DNA of 14,120 bases, from the NCBI GenBank assembly GCA_016219075.1, contig JACRCJ010000192.1, positions 1 to 14,120 on the forward strand, read 5' to 3'. The position numbers and the translations under genes were made by a program. Below the pieces are notes generated by a model. That model was not told the DNA's origin, did no database searches, and saw only the letters and a list, made by a program, of their open reading frames with translations. This document shows positions 6,770 through 13,656 of this stretch, in pieces (position 1 is the stretch's first letter; each line of letters opens with the position of its first letter). Origin of the DNA: Deltaproteobacteria bacterium. Its GTDB lineage: Bacteria; Desulfobacterota; GWC2-55-46.

Positions 6770-6814
6770 TATGAATTGTCCCTGGGCTTGAAAAACTCAG
6801 GGGGTCTTCAGAAA
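6770..6814. repeat. Composite intergenic repeat, module A (diverged)
   Basis: The order CCCTGGGCTTGAAAA - ACTCAGGGGG - TCTTCAGAAAATT matches the module A copies at 5721, 9461 and 13595, with changes that weaken the central palindrome. It lies 95 bp upstream of the TPR start codon. Confidence 0.55.
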
Positions 6815-6984
6815 ATTAAAAAAAAAGGGTTAAGGCGGTATTTTATATCACTAAATATTTTATCATCCGTCCAAACTGTTCGTCAAGCTGCTTTTAGTGC
6901 CTGCGCTCAGGTGCGCCCACCCATCTGCGCCCCACCGTGAAGGCGTGGCTGCCGATGAAACAACAGCCGCCCGCCCGGGGCCAT

Positions 6985-7004
6985 AAAAAACCCCTTTGGG
7001 GGGG
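6985..7004 (-). terminator. Probable terminator of the diheme cytochrome c gene
   Basis: On the minus strand a C-run, AAA loop and GGGG are followed by TTTTTT, about 65 bases past the stop codon. The stem is short but all G-C. Confidence 0.5.
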
Positions 7005-7067
7005 CCTTCATAAAACTCCCGACGGCACAAGAAAACCGCGAAACAGACGCCTCGGAGGTCAAGACCT

Positions 7068-7847
7068 CTATTTTATACGCTCCGGCTCGTGACAGGCCAC
7101 GCACAACCCGTTCAGGTCCTTTCTTACGGCCTCGAGGTCGACCTTCTTTTTCCCTTTCAGTTCGGCCACGGCGGCCCTGCCGGTCTCCCTTATTTCCATG
7201 ACGCGGCGCTTGAAGTCGTCTTTATCCATGATGACCCCGGAGGGTCCCTCTTCAGGGAACGACTCCTTCAGAAGGTCTATGTAGTAGTTCATGAGCTTGA
7301 GCTCTTCCTCGACCTGCCCCATCCTACCCCTCTCTTCCTGGTATATCCGCGCGAGGTCGAGCGACTCCGAGACCCTGTGCATGTACTCGCCGAAAAGCGT
7401 TGTCCTCCGTGGAAGCCTGAAGAGGTACTCCATCCTTGCATCCGTGTGACAGGTCACGCACATATTGAATATCTCTTCGGGGAGCGCCTTCGTCATAACG
7501 GGCTCCTCGTACCTTACCGCCGCCTTCAGGTCAGTGACCATCGACTGCATGCGGTTGATGCGCTCGATGAAGGTCTTTCTGTCGAGGGGGGTCCCGTCCT
7601 TCCTGACGGCCGGGATGTGGTCCTGGACCATGAGTATCGCCTCCTGCATATGCTTGAGGTGAATGTCGGCGATATCGCGCTTATTAAGCGTGATGCTTAC
7701 GCGGGCGTTACTGTAGTTGTCGTATATCCTGTGCATGTAGAACTTGAAGGTGTCCGAAGAGGTATTCGGGGAGGCATCCCCGGCAGACGCGCGCGCGGCG
7801 AGAAGAATGAAAACGGATAAAAAGAGGAAGATCCTGCTCTTTCCCAA
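7068..7847 (-). CDS. Periplasmic diheme c-type cytochrome, class-II-like tandem duplication
   Basis: The 259-residue protein has a signal peptide at about 1-22 (ending ASA-GD) and two haem c sites, C130-VTC-H134 and C249-VAC-H253. Each site lies at the end of a ~110-residue helical unit. Each unit begins with the same signature, FKFYMHRIYDNY (34-45) and FGEYMHRVSESL (152-163). Haem attachment at the C-terminal end of a helical bundle is the layout of class II cytochromes (c', c556). The Met or His in the FxxYMHR helix is a reasonable candidate sixth ligand. The start codon is TTG (7845-7847), supported by AGGAG eight bases upstream and by a good promoter. It probably carries electrons in the periplasm; the partner is unknown. 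It is divergent from the Usp gene. The stop is TAG. Confidence 0.88.
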   Translation of the reverse strand: MGKSRIFLFLSVFILLAARASAGDASPNTSSDTFKFYMHRIYDNYSNARVSITLNKRDIADIHLKHMQEAILMVQDHIPAVRKDGTPLDRKTFIERINRMQSMVTDLKAAVRYEEPVMTKALPEEIFNMCVTCHTDARMEYLFRLPRRTTLFGEYMHRVSESLDLARIYQEERGRMGQVEEELKLMNYYIDLLKESFPEEGPSGVIMDKDDFKRRVMEIRETGRAAVAELKGKKKVDLEAVRKDLNGLCVACHEPERIK

Positions 7848-7879
7848 GGCCGTTTCTCCTGTCCGGATAGTTTAATCAA

Positions 7880-7908
7880 ATGTTAAAGCAAGAGGGCGGT
7901 TTTGTCAA
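7880..7908 (-). promoter_or_regulatory. sigma70-type promoter of the diheme cytochrome c gene
   Basis: On the minus strand a perfect TTGACA (7903-7908), a 17-bp spacer and TAACAT (7880-7885) give a predicted start near 7873, about 25 bases before the TTG codon. Confidence 0.7.
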
Positions 7909-7941
7909 TTTTTTTATACCGGAAAAAGCGCGGTAAACCAG

Positions 7942-7971
7942 TTGACACGCCGCGGCCCGTATTGATATGAT
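7942..7971 (+). promoter_or_regulatory. sigma70-type promoter reading toward the Usp/PCP_red gene
   Basis: A perfect TTGACA (7942-7947), an 18-bp spacer and TATGAT (7966-7971, 5 of 6) lie back to back with the cytochrome c promoter; the two -35 elements are about 33 bp apart. The start codon of the next plus-strand gene is ~270 bp downstream, implying a long 5' leader or a small unseen gene. Confidence 0.65.
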
Positions 7972-7978
7972 ACTGTTA

Positions 7979-8245
7979 CTCCAAAGCCAATTCGACCCGG
8001 ATTTCCCCGGCTTACCTCCGGGAACCGACTGGATGCAGGGAATATCTTCATTCTATTCGCACGGTTGCCCGGCGCCGGGGTCGAAGGGGATATCCACATG
8101 GTGTTTTCAATCGACGGTTAACCGGGTTCTTGCTTTGCGTTTCATTCGCCTGCCGGACCAGTACATACTCGGACTCTACGCCCGATAGACGCCAGATCTT
8201 CTGCCGCGATACTATAATTCCTTAATTCCAACGGGGGGGCAAGAC
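7979..8245 (+). other. Long leader between promoter and Usp/PCP_red gene
   Basis: No convincing gene is seen. GC-rich palindromic segments occur: CCCGGATTTCCCCGG...CTCCGGG near 7996-8023, and the self-complementary CCCGGCGCCGGG near 8068-8079. A second possible -10, TATAAT (8213-8218), lies just upstream of the gene but has no recognisable -35. This may be a structured leader or a second, activator-dependent promoter. Confidence 0.4.
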
Positions 8246-9430
8246 ATGTACAAAAAGATACTTTTTTGCCTGGACAACTCGGACTCTGCGAACAGGGGTA
8301 TAGACCTGGGGGTCTCGATAGCGAGGTCCACTGGAGCTAAACTCACGGGGTGCCATGTGTACGCCGCCAAGCTTCACAATATGCGGTTTCAGCAGATGGA
8401 ATCCGGGCTTCCACCGCAGTACCAGAAGGAAGAGGAGCTTAAAAAGCAGAGAGAGATCCACGACACCCTCATAACCAAGGGGCTGCAGATAATATCCGAC
8501 TCCTATGTGACGGTCCTTCAGGCCAGGGCCGCCGGGGCCGGCCTTGCGGCCGAGAGCGTAAGCAGGGAAGGCAAGAACTTCGAAGAGCTCGTAGCCGAAG
8601 CCACGGAGGGCGGCTACGACCTCGTCGTAATCGGGGCCCTCGGGCTCGGCACCGTCGCTTCAAGCAGGGTCGGAAGCGTTTGCGAAAGGGTCGTAAGGAG
8701 ACTCAAGACCGACATACTCGTCTCCAGGGGGCCGGCCCAGGCCTCCGGCTCCAAAATAACGGCGGCCATAGACGGCAGCCCCGCCTCTTTCGGCGGGCTT
8801 CTTACGGCGATAGAGCTCTCAAAGGTCTTTGACTGCAAGGTCGAGGCCGTAAGCGTATTCGACCCGGACTACCACTACAAGGCCTTCCGCTCGATAGCCG
8901 GGGTGCTTACAAAGGAGGCCGGAGCGCTCTTCAAGTTCCAGGAGCAGGAGAAGCTCCACGAAGATGTCATCGACAGCGGCCTGGCCAAGATCTACCGGGG
9001 GCACCTCGAAACCGCGGAAGCCCTCGCCAGCGAGAAGGGGTGCCGCATAACGACAAAGCTCCTCTCGGGAAAACCCTACGACGAGCTGATACGGCATGTA
9101 AAAGAGACCTCTCCGCTCCTCCTTGTGATGGGGAAAACCGGTTTCCATTCCACCCCCACGCTCGATATAGGCTCGAACACGGAGAACTGCTTAAGAGAGA
9201 TATCAACTCATCTCTTGATCTCCCGGAGGGAGTTCGTGCCGTCTTCAAGGAAAGACACGGGCTTAAAGCCCCTTGACTGGAGCGCCGACGCAGCCGCGAC
9301 TCTTGACAGGGTGCCGTCGTTCGCCAGAGGCTTAGTAAAGAACATTGTCGAGGAGTCGGCGAGGAAAGAAGGCCTCACTGAAGTGACCCTCGATCTCATG
9401 ATGAAGGTCCGTAAAAAGATGGGCAACTGA
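8246..9430 (+). CDS. Tandem universal stress protein (Usp) with C-terminal PCP_red-like domain
   Basis: The 394-residue cytoplasmic protein has two Usp domains, about 1-163 and 168-328. Both carry the ATP-binding signature G-2x-G-9x-G(S/T): G130, G133, G143-S144 in the first and G296, G299, G309-S310 in the second. Both also have the Asp after strand 1 (LDNSD at D10, IDGSP at D176). This places it with ATP-binding, tandem Usps, which sense or buffer stress and energy state. After a linker, residues 345-394 (W345, VPSFARG, VEESARKEGLTEVT) match the short PCP_red module first described at the C-terminus of light-independent protochlorophyllide reductase. The next gene ends in the same module. 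A G-rich ribosome-binding site precedes the ATG. The Usp assignment is firm; the tail assignment is by motif only. Confidence 0.87.
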   Translation: MYKKILFCLDNSDSANRGIDLGVSIARSTGAKLTGCHVYAAKLHNMRFQQMESGLPPQYQKEEELKKQREIHDTLITKGLQIISDSYVTVLQARAAGAGLAAESVSREGKNFEELVAEATEGGYDLVVIGALGLGTVASSRVGSVCERVVRRLKTDILVSRGPAQASGSKITAAIDGSPASFGGLLTAIELSKVFDCKVEAVSVFDPDYHYKAFRSIAGVLTKEAGALFKFQEQEKLHEDVIDSGLAKIYRGHLETAEALASEKGCRITTKLLSGKPYDELIRHVKETSPLLLVMGKTGFHSTPTLDIGSNTENCLREISTHLLISRREFVPSSRKDTGLKPLDWSADAAATLDRVPSFARGLVKNIVEESARKEGLTEVTLDLMMKVRKKMGN

Positions 9431-9460
9431 CGAGGCCGCTTTTTTGAGGGGGGACTTTTT

Positions 9461-9690
9461 ATAATGAACCTTCCCTGGGCTTAAAACCCCCTGGGTTTTC
9501 AGAACAATAAACCACCCCGCTACAAGCAGCGGGGTATCTCCTGAATACTTCCCCTCCCTCGATGGGAGGGGACTGAGGGGAGGGTGAAAACTTTTTTCAC
9601 CCCCTCCCCTGCCCTCCCCCGTCACCATAAAGGGGGAGGGTCTTATATGGAAACCCTGTAGCTTTTCTTCAGGGAATTACAAGATTAAAA
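9461..9690. repeat. Composite intergenic repeat, full copy, modules A-B-C
   Basis: This is the most complete copy in the window. Module A runs from AATGAACCTTCCCTGGGCTT to GGGTTTTCAGAACAA. Module B is CCCCGCT (9515-9521) / AGCGGGG (9528-9534) flanked by ACCA and TATCTC. Then come CCCCTCCC (9551-9558) / GGGAGGGG (9564-9571), module C with GGGTGAAAAC...TTCACCC (9582-9603), CCCTCCCCC (9612-9620) / GGGGGAGGG (9632-9640), and CCCTG...CAGGG (9654-9674). It fills almost the whole gap between the Usp and radical SAM genes and may also end transcription of the Usp gene. Confidence 0.75.
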
Positions 9691-9745
9691 ATAAGGTCTC
9701 TCAGGAATCTTCTCCAAATGTTAGAATGTATTCCCGGTAAACAAT

Positions 9746-11038
9746 ATGAGTCTCTTTAAAAGAGTCCAATCCCGTTTCTCTCCCGCAACGGCAACTGACC
9801 CTGCCGCCGTCGAAGAGCATATCCCTTTTCTCGTATCATGGAACCTGACAAAGAGGTGTAACCTCAAGTGCGCCCACTGCTACCTTGACGCCGCCGAGCT
9901 TGAGGGGGCCGACGAAACGACCACGGACGAGGCAAAGGGTTTCATCGACGAGGTGGCCTCAATAAACCCGCAGGCCATGCTCATCATGACCGGTGGAGAG
10001 CCGCTGCTGCGCCCGGACTTTCCGGCTCTCTCGGAGTACGCCTCAAAGAGGGGCCTCACGGTCGTCGTCGGGACAAACGGCACTCTTCTGGACGACTCAA
10101 CGGTAGAGATGCTTGTGCGTTCCGGCGTGCAGGGCGTGGGGTTGAGCCTTGACTCCGCCACCCCTGTCTTCCACGACCGCTTCAGGGGGGTAGCCGGGGC
10201 GTGGCAAAAGACCATGGACGGCATAGAGGCGCTTAAAAGGCGCTCTTTACCCTTCCAGCTCCAGCTCACGGTGACCCGCGAGAACAGAGGCGACATACCC
10301 GCCCTCATAGAGTTCGCCGCCCAAAACGGGGCGAAGGCCGTCAACATATTCTTTCTGGTATGCACCGGCAGGGGCCAGAACATGACGGACCTTACGCCTG
10401 AGGAGTACGAGGCCACGCTTAAATACCTTGTGGAGGCCGAGGCCGTCTTCGAGGGCCGGGTCATGGTCAGGGCCAGGTGCGCCCCCCACTTCCTGAGGGT
10501 CGTAAGCTCACTGAACCCGGAGAGCGCCGTAATGAAGGGGCAGACAAGCGGCTGCATAGCCGGAACCGGGTACATGAGGATCTCCCCGGAGGGGGATGTG
10601 ACGCCGTGCCCGTACATACCAGCGTCCCAGGGCGACGCTAACCTGAAAAGAAAAAGACTTAAGGATATCTGGTACAATCATCCGGTCTTCAAGTCTTTAA
10701 GGGCCCCGTCTTATAACGGACGCTGCAAGGACTGCGAGTTCAACGACGTATGCGGCGGGTGCAGGGCCAGGGCCCTGTCGTCCACCGGGGACCTGATGGG
10801 AGAAGACCCGTGGTGCACCCATGAGCCCGACGGCAAGAAACCCGTGGCCGCGCCCCATGCTCATGGCGCGGCCTGTAAGCCCGTCTGGACGGATGACGCG
10901 AAGGAGCGGCTCGGCAAAGTGCCGGTCTTCCTCCGTGGGATGGTTAAAAAAGGCGTCGAGAGATACGCCGCGGCCAAGGGGATAAAAGAGATAACCCCTG
11001 AGGTGATGAGCGAACTCAGGAAGAGGACCGGCCGGTAA
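9746..11038 (+). CDS. Radical SAM/SPASM enzyme of the AhbD/NirJ type with C-terminal PCP_red-like domain
   Basis: The 430-residue protein has the radical SAM cluster motif C38-x3-C42-x2-C45 (CNLKCAHC), the SAM-binding MTGGEPLL (81-88), and TNGTLL. The C-terminal half is SPASM-like, with Cys at 245, 270, 288, 327, 330, 336, 339 and 357. These lie in stretches typical of haem-modifying enzymes: TGYMRISPEGDVTPCPY and CEFNDVCGGCRARALSSTGD. AhbC/AhbD (alternative haem synthesis from sirohaem) and NirJ (haem d1) have this layout, and AhbD-like haem b formation seems the best guess given the neighbouring cytochromes. Residues 381-430 (W381, VPVFLRGMVKKGVERYA, IKEITPEV) form a PCP_red-like tail. The ATG has only a weak ribosome-binding site; TAGAAT at 9722-9727 may be a -10. 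The exact substrate cannot be set from sequence alone. Confidence 0.85.
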   Translation: MSLFKRVQSRFSPATATDPAAVEEHIPFLVSWNLTKRCNLKCAHCYLDAAELEGADETTTDEAKGFIDEVASINPQAMLIMTGGEPLLRPDFPALSEYASKRGLTVVVGTNGTLLDDSTVEMLVRSGVQGVGLSLDSATPVFHDRFRGVAGAWQKTMDGIEALKRRSLPFQLQLTVTRENRGDIPALIEFAAQNGAKAVNIFFLVCTGRGQNMTDLTPEEYEATLKYLVEAEAVFEGRVMVRARCAPHFLRVVSSLNPESAVMKGQTSGCIAGTGYMRISPEGDVTPCPYIPASQGDANLKRKRLKDIWYNHPVFKSLRAPSYNGRCKDCEFNDVCGGCRARALSSTGDLMGEDPWCTHEPDGKKPVAAPHAHGAACKPVWTDDAKERLGKVPVFLRGMVKKGVERYAAAKGIKEITPEVMSELRKRTGR

Positions 11039-11169
11039 GGCCGGGGCTACAGTCCGCTCACGGTCTTCGTGCCCTTCAGGGAGATGGACGGCCGGGGGGA
11101 AAGGCTCATGGACTTTTTATCACCGCCGCCGGACAGGACGGGATAGCCGTCCGTTTGAAGGTGAAAGAC

Positions 11170-11382
11170 ATGGAAGAAGAGAAGAAGACGGATACGGGAA
11201 AGACTGTAAGGTCCAAGAAAGGCGTAATATTGCAGCTCTTCGGGGTGGTGCTATTTTCGCTCGGGCTCCTCAACACGATGCTGACATTGAAGGGCGGGCT
11301 CGAGCCAGACCGGTTCAACTACATACTGATCATCCTGGGCGGCGTCTTTATCGCCTCCGGGGTCTGGCAGTCAAGAAAGTAG
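11170..11382 (+). CDS. Small two-helix membrane protein, function unknown
   Basis: From the chosen ATG (11170) the product has 70 residues: a charged N-terminus (MEEEKKTDTGKTVRSKK), one membrane segment (VILQLFGVVLFSLGLLNTML), a short loop, and a second segment (YILIILGGVFIASGVW) ending QSRK. TTG and GTG codons lie further upstream in frame, but AAGG eight bases before the ATG favours the inner start. It follows the radical SAM gene by 131 bp and may share its transcript. No family is recognised. Hydrophobic layout and a real ribosome-binding site support it as coding. Confidence 0.65.
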   Translation: MEEEKKTDTGKTVRSKKGVILQLFGVVLFSLGLLNTMLTLKGGLEPDRFNYILIILGGVFIASGVWQSRK

Positions 11383-11485
11383 ACCTTATCGCCCCTCCCC
11401 TCCATCTCTTCGGCTCAGGCATCTTACCTGACCCCGTCGGCCCGGTCTCCCATAAACATAACCGGCCCCTTGCCGTCCGAAAAAC

Positions 11486-11521
11486 AAAAGGCCGGAGGTC
11501 TTTGGGACCGACGGCCTTTTT
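11486..11521. terminator. Bidirectional terminator between convergent genes
   Basis: AAAAGGCCG (11486-11494) pairs perfectly with CGGCCTTTT (11512-11520), with an inner GGTC/GACC stem. T-runs flank it in both directions (CCTTTTT on plus; CCTTTTGTTTTT on minus). It separates the small membrane protein gene from the convergent minus-strand operon. Confidence 0.88.
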
Positions 11522-11531
11522 AAAGACCTTC

Positions 11532-12164
11532 TTACCAGTACTTTAGCGTATCAGACTTTGCCTCTATGGACTGGAAGAGCCATTTCTTGTCCCGCACCTC
11601 TTCCCTGAGTATCCTGGAGATGTTCCTGCTGTGTATCATGGTCACCTTGTACTCGGCGCTCTTGACCTTGCCGTTCAAGTCAGGGGCGGTGTCGCGGTCC
11701 GGATAATCGACGGTAACGCTTAAGACGGCGTTTATGCGTTCGCTGCCCGGCTGCGAGGGGTTCTCGGTGTCAGGGACCATGTCTACCTTTATTATCCTGT
11801 AGAACGAGCCGGGGATAAAGAGGAACTTCTCCACCCATTGTGCCCTCAGGTCGGATGTGGGCGCTACCTCCTCAAAAGACGACTTCATCTCCTTGTACAG
11901 TTCCTTTATCTCAGCATCCTTGTCGCCGGTGGCCCTCTGCAAGATGAGCGCCTTTCGTCTCTGGGAATTGCCGTTGTACTTGAAGACCACGTCGAAGTCC
12001 CTCTTCTGAACGCCTTCGAAGTAGGCTGCGGCGTTTGAAGCGGCCTGCTTCTCAGGGCTCTGGCCCAACAAGAGCATATAAGCCGCCGCGCTCGTAAGGA
12101 CCAGCACGGCCACGACTATTATTATCTTGCCGCTTGAACTTCCGCGCTTCTTTTTACCTGCCAT
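11532..12164 (-). CDS. Membrane-anchored protein of unknown function, cytochrome b operon
   Basis: From the ATG at 12162-12164 the product has 210 residues. A Lys-rich start (MAGKKKRGSSSGK) precedes a single membrane anchor (IIIVVAVLVLTSAAAYMLLL), and the remaining ~175 residues should face the periplasm. That domain begins AASNAAAYFEGVQKRDFDVV and continues with alternating helix and strand (INAVLSVTVDY, YKVTMIH, KWLFQSIEA). This resembles small NTF2-like or DUF4878-like folds, but I cannot assign it. There are no cysteines and no haem site. A GTG three codons upstream is possible, but AAAGG eight bases before the ATG supports the start used. The gene lies 33 bp after the cytochrome b gene, so the product probably assists or accompanies that complex. 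Confidence 0.8.
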   Translation of the reverse strand: MAGKKKRGSSSGKIIIVVAVLVLTSAAAYMLLLGQSPEKQAASNAAAYFEGVQKRDFDVVFKYNGNSQRRKALILQRATGDKDAEIKELYKEMKSSFEEVAPTSDLRAQWVEKFLFIPGSFYRIIKVDMVPDTENPSQPGSERINAVLSVTVDYPDRDTAPDLNGKVKSAEYKVTMIHSRNISRILREEVRDKKWLFQSIEAKSDTLKYW

Positions 12165-12197
12165 GTCTTTCACCTTTACGATTTTTTTTGCCGCTCA

Positions 12198-13454
12198 TCA
12201 GTATATCTCGGTGGGATAGAACCAGTGGCCCATCATCCACATGTCGTCATCGAGGTTCGGCAGGGTCTTTCTGTCCTTGAAGGTCGGAGGAGGCACGCCC
12301 ATCCTGAACCCTCTTGAAAGGTTATGACAGCTGTTACACCCGAGAACCGGGGACTCGTAGGTGCCGTAGTACATGAGCCCGGAGAAGACCGAGAAGATAA
12401 AGAAGACGAGCAGCCCCAAGAGAAGCCCGGTTGCGAGGCCGGAGCGGGGCTTTTTAACGGGCGCCTCTTTCTCCTCTTGAATAACCGACTCGAATTCCAA
12501 GTCCGGGGCCTCCGTCTCGCTCATCAGAGCGCCCTCCCCGTTCTCCGCTTTCACGCCGGACAGAGCGCCCTCTTCCTCCTCCTCGTACTCATCAACGGGG
12601 GAGAGCTTCACGAACTTTTTGCTCCTCAAATAGAAAGGCATGAAGGCAGCGGCGAAAAGAAGGACCGCCGGTATGTAGATGGAGAGGAGCGGCACAAGGG
12701 GCCCCTTGAAGTACTTAAACGGCAGAAGTATCAGAAGCGCGATGGATTCCGGCGCCGGTATGTGCTCGCCCTCAAGGGGCATCCCGAACTCTACGGGGTC
12801 GTTCGAGGGTATGGTCGCGTAGATGGCGAGCAGTACAAGCACCGCAAGAAACGGCAGCGTTATCCAGAAATGCCTGAGCATATGCCTGAAAATGCCCCTC
12901 TTCCTCAGCTTTGTAAGCATGTGGTAGTCGGCAAGGACAAGGAATATGACTGGCAACAGGAGTATATGGACGACAAGGTACCTGGGGAGCGTGAACTCCA
13001 TCAGGAAAAAGGCCTTGAAGTCAGGGCCCATGAACGGCACCGTGGCGGCGTAGCTCGCTATCATCTCCATGAACCAGTAACCCTTCCACTCCCACGGGAG
13101 TATGAGCCCGGTATACAGGAGCAGGAAGAGAGGCCACATCAGGAAGACGCCCGTCATCCAGTCGACCCGCTTGTTGGGGTTCATGAAATCCTTCCTCAGC
13201 GTGGAGCGGATGGTGTGGACCATTATCGAGGCGAAAAGCCCCAGGGCGATCCACCGGTGAAGGTTCCTCGACAGGCTCCCGCCGGGGATCTGGTATGTCA
13301 GGTATTGTACGCTCTTGTAAGCGTTCTCGAGGGTGGGTTCGTAAAATAGGGTAAGTATTATGCCGGTGATCAGCTGTAGTATCAATATCAGAAATGCGAA
13401 ACTTCCGAAGTAATGCCGCCAGTTAGGCCTGTCCGGCTTAAGACAATCGAGCAT
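12198..13454 (-). CDS. Cytochrome b of b6/subunit-IV type with C-terminal membrane helix and haem c
   Basis: The 418-residue protein starts with AGGAGG six bases before ATG. Residues 1-190 are a b6-like four-helix core with haem ligands H66-x13-H80 and H163-x14-H178; the x14 spacing is the b6 form. Position 15, aligned with the Cys that holds the extra haem of b6f complexes, is Tyr. Residues ~196-280 resemble subunit IV (FWITLPFLAVLVLLA, then IPAPESIALLILLPFKYF). The quinol-site motif PEWY reads PESI (235-238). An acidic, probably disordered linker (287-336) leads to one more membrane helix (340-363) and a single haem c site, C373-NSC-H377, followed by a Met- and Trp-rich end. Such proteins form the core of quinol-oxidising bc complexes with a Rieske protein, which is not in this window. 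Confidence 0.92.
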   Translation of the reverse strand: MLDCLKPDRPNWRHYFGSFAFLILILQLITGIILTLFYEPTLENAYKSVQYLTYQIPGGSLSRNLHRWIALGLFASIMVHTIRSTLRKDFMNPNKRVDWMTGVFLMWPLFLLLYTGLILPWEWKGYWFMEMIASYAATVPFMGPDFKAFFLMEFTLPRYLVVHILLLPVIFLVLADYHMLTKLRKRGIFRHMLRHFWITLPFLAVLVLLAIYATIPSNDPVEFGMPLEGEHIPAPESIALLILLPFKYFKGPLVPLLSIYIPAVLLFAAAFMPFYLRSKKFVKLSPVDEYEEEEEGALSGVKAENGEGALMSETEAPDLEFESVIQEEKEAPVKKPRSGLATGLLLGLLVFFIFSVFSGLMYYGTYESPVLGCNSCHNLSRGFRMGVPPPTFKDRKTLPNLDDDMWMMGHWFYPTEIY

Positions 13455-13656
13455 TCTACGCCTCCTGTGTTGAGATTTGCGTATAACGGCTCAGCGGGGA
13501 GCCGTGATGACCGGGGTCAAAAAAAGGTGACTGTTGAGATTACGGCGGGTCGGGTCCCCACCCGCCTGGGCTTCGGCGGATGGGTAAAACCGGTCAATGA
13601 ACCCTCCCCCGGACTTGTTACCCCGGGGTTTTCAGAACATTAAAAATAAAACAGGG
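13455..13656. other. Spacer between TPR and cytochrome b genes with hairpins and a module A copy
   Basis: ACGGCTC (13486-13492) / GAGCCGT (13499-13505) form a perfect 7-bp stem in the cytochrome b leader, about 20 bases before the ribosome-binding site. GGCGGGT/ACCCGCC forms a second stem near 13542-13564. 13595-13640 hold a module A repeat. No clear promoter is seen, so the cytochrome b gene may be read from a promoter upstream of the TPR gene. Confidence 0.4.
13595..13640. repeat. Composite intergenic repeat, module A
   Basis: AATGAACCCTCCCCCGGACT leads to ACCCCGGGGTTTTCAGAACATT. It matches the module A copies at 5721 and 9461 at both ends; the central palindrome is altered. It lies 17 bases downstream of the TPR stop codon in the direction of transcription. 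Confidence 0.6.

Larger units (their letters stand above)
6676..7067. other. Intergenic region with a module A copy and a terminator
   Basis: 6770-6814 hold a diverged module A (AATTGTCCCTGGGCTTGAAA onward to GGTCTTCAGAAA), in which the palindrome is partly lost. 6985-7004 hold the likely terminator of the cytochrome c gene. An AT-rich patch at 6815-6870 could carry the promoter of the TPR gene, but no clean -35/-10 pair is evident. No gene is seen. Confidence 0.45.

Noticed and set aside
7089..7820. A 243-codon plus-strand frame opposite the cytochrome c gene
   Set aside because: It is antisense to a gene with two CxxCH sites, a signal peptide and a promoter. It has no recognisable domain or ribosome-binding site.
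7967..8188. A 73-codon open frame between the divergent promoters and the Usp gene
   Set aside because: Its ATG overlaps the -10 element of the promoter, it lacks a ribosome-binding site, and its product has no recognisable features.
9880..10677. A 265-codon minus-strand frame inside the radical SAM gene
   Set aside because: It is fully antisense to conserved radical SAM motifs; Ser/Pro/Thr-rich shadow product.
12324..13349. A 341-codon open frame on the plus strand opposite the cytochrome b gene
   Set aside because: It lies wholly antisense to a clear cytochrome b. Its product is a low-complexity, Glu/Arg/Pro-rich shadow with no domain, as is usual for GC-rich DNA.
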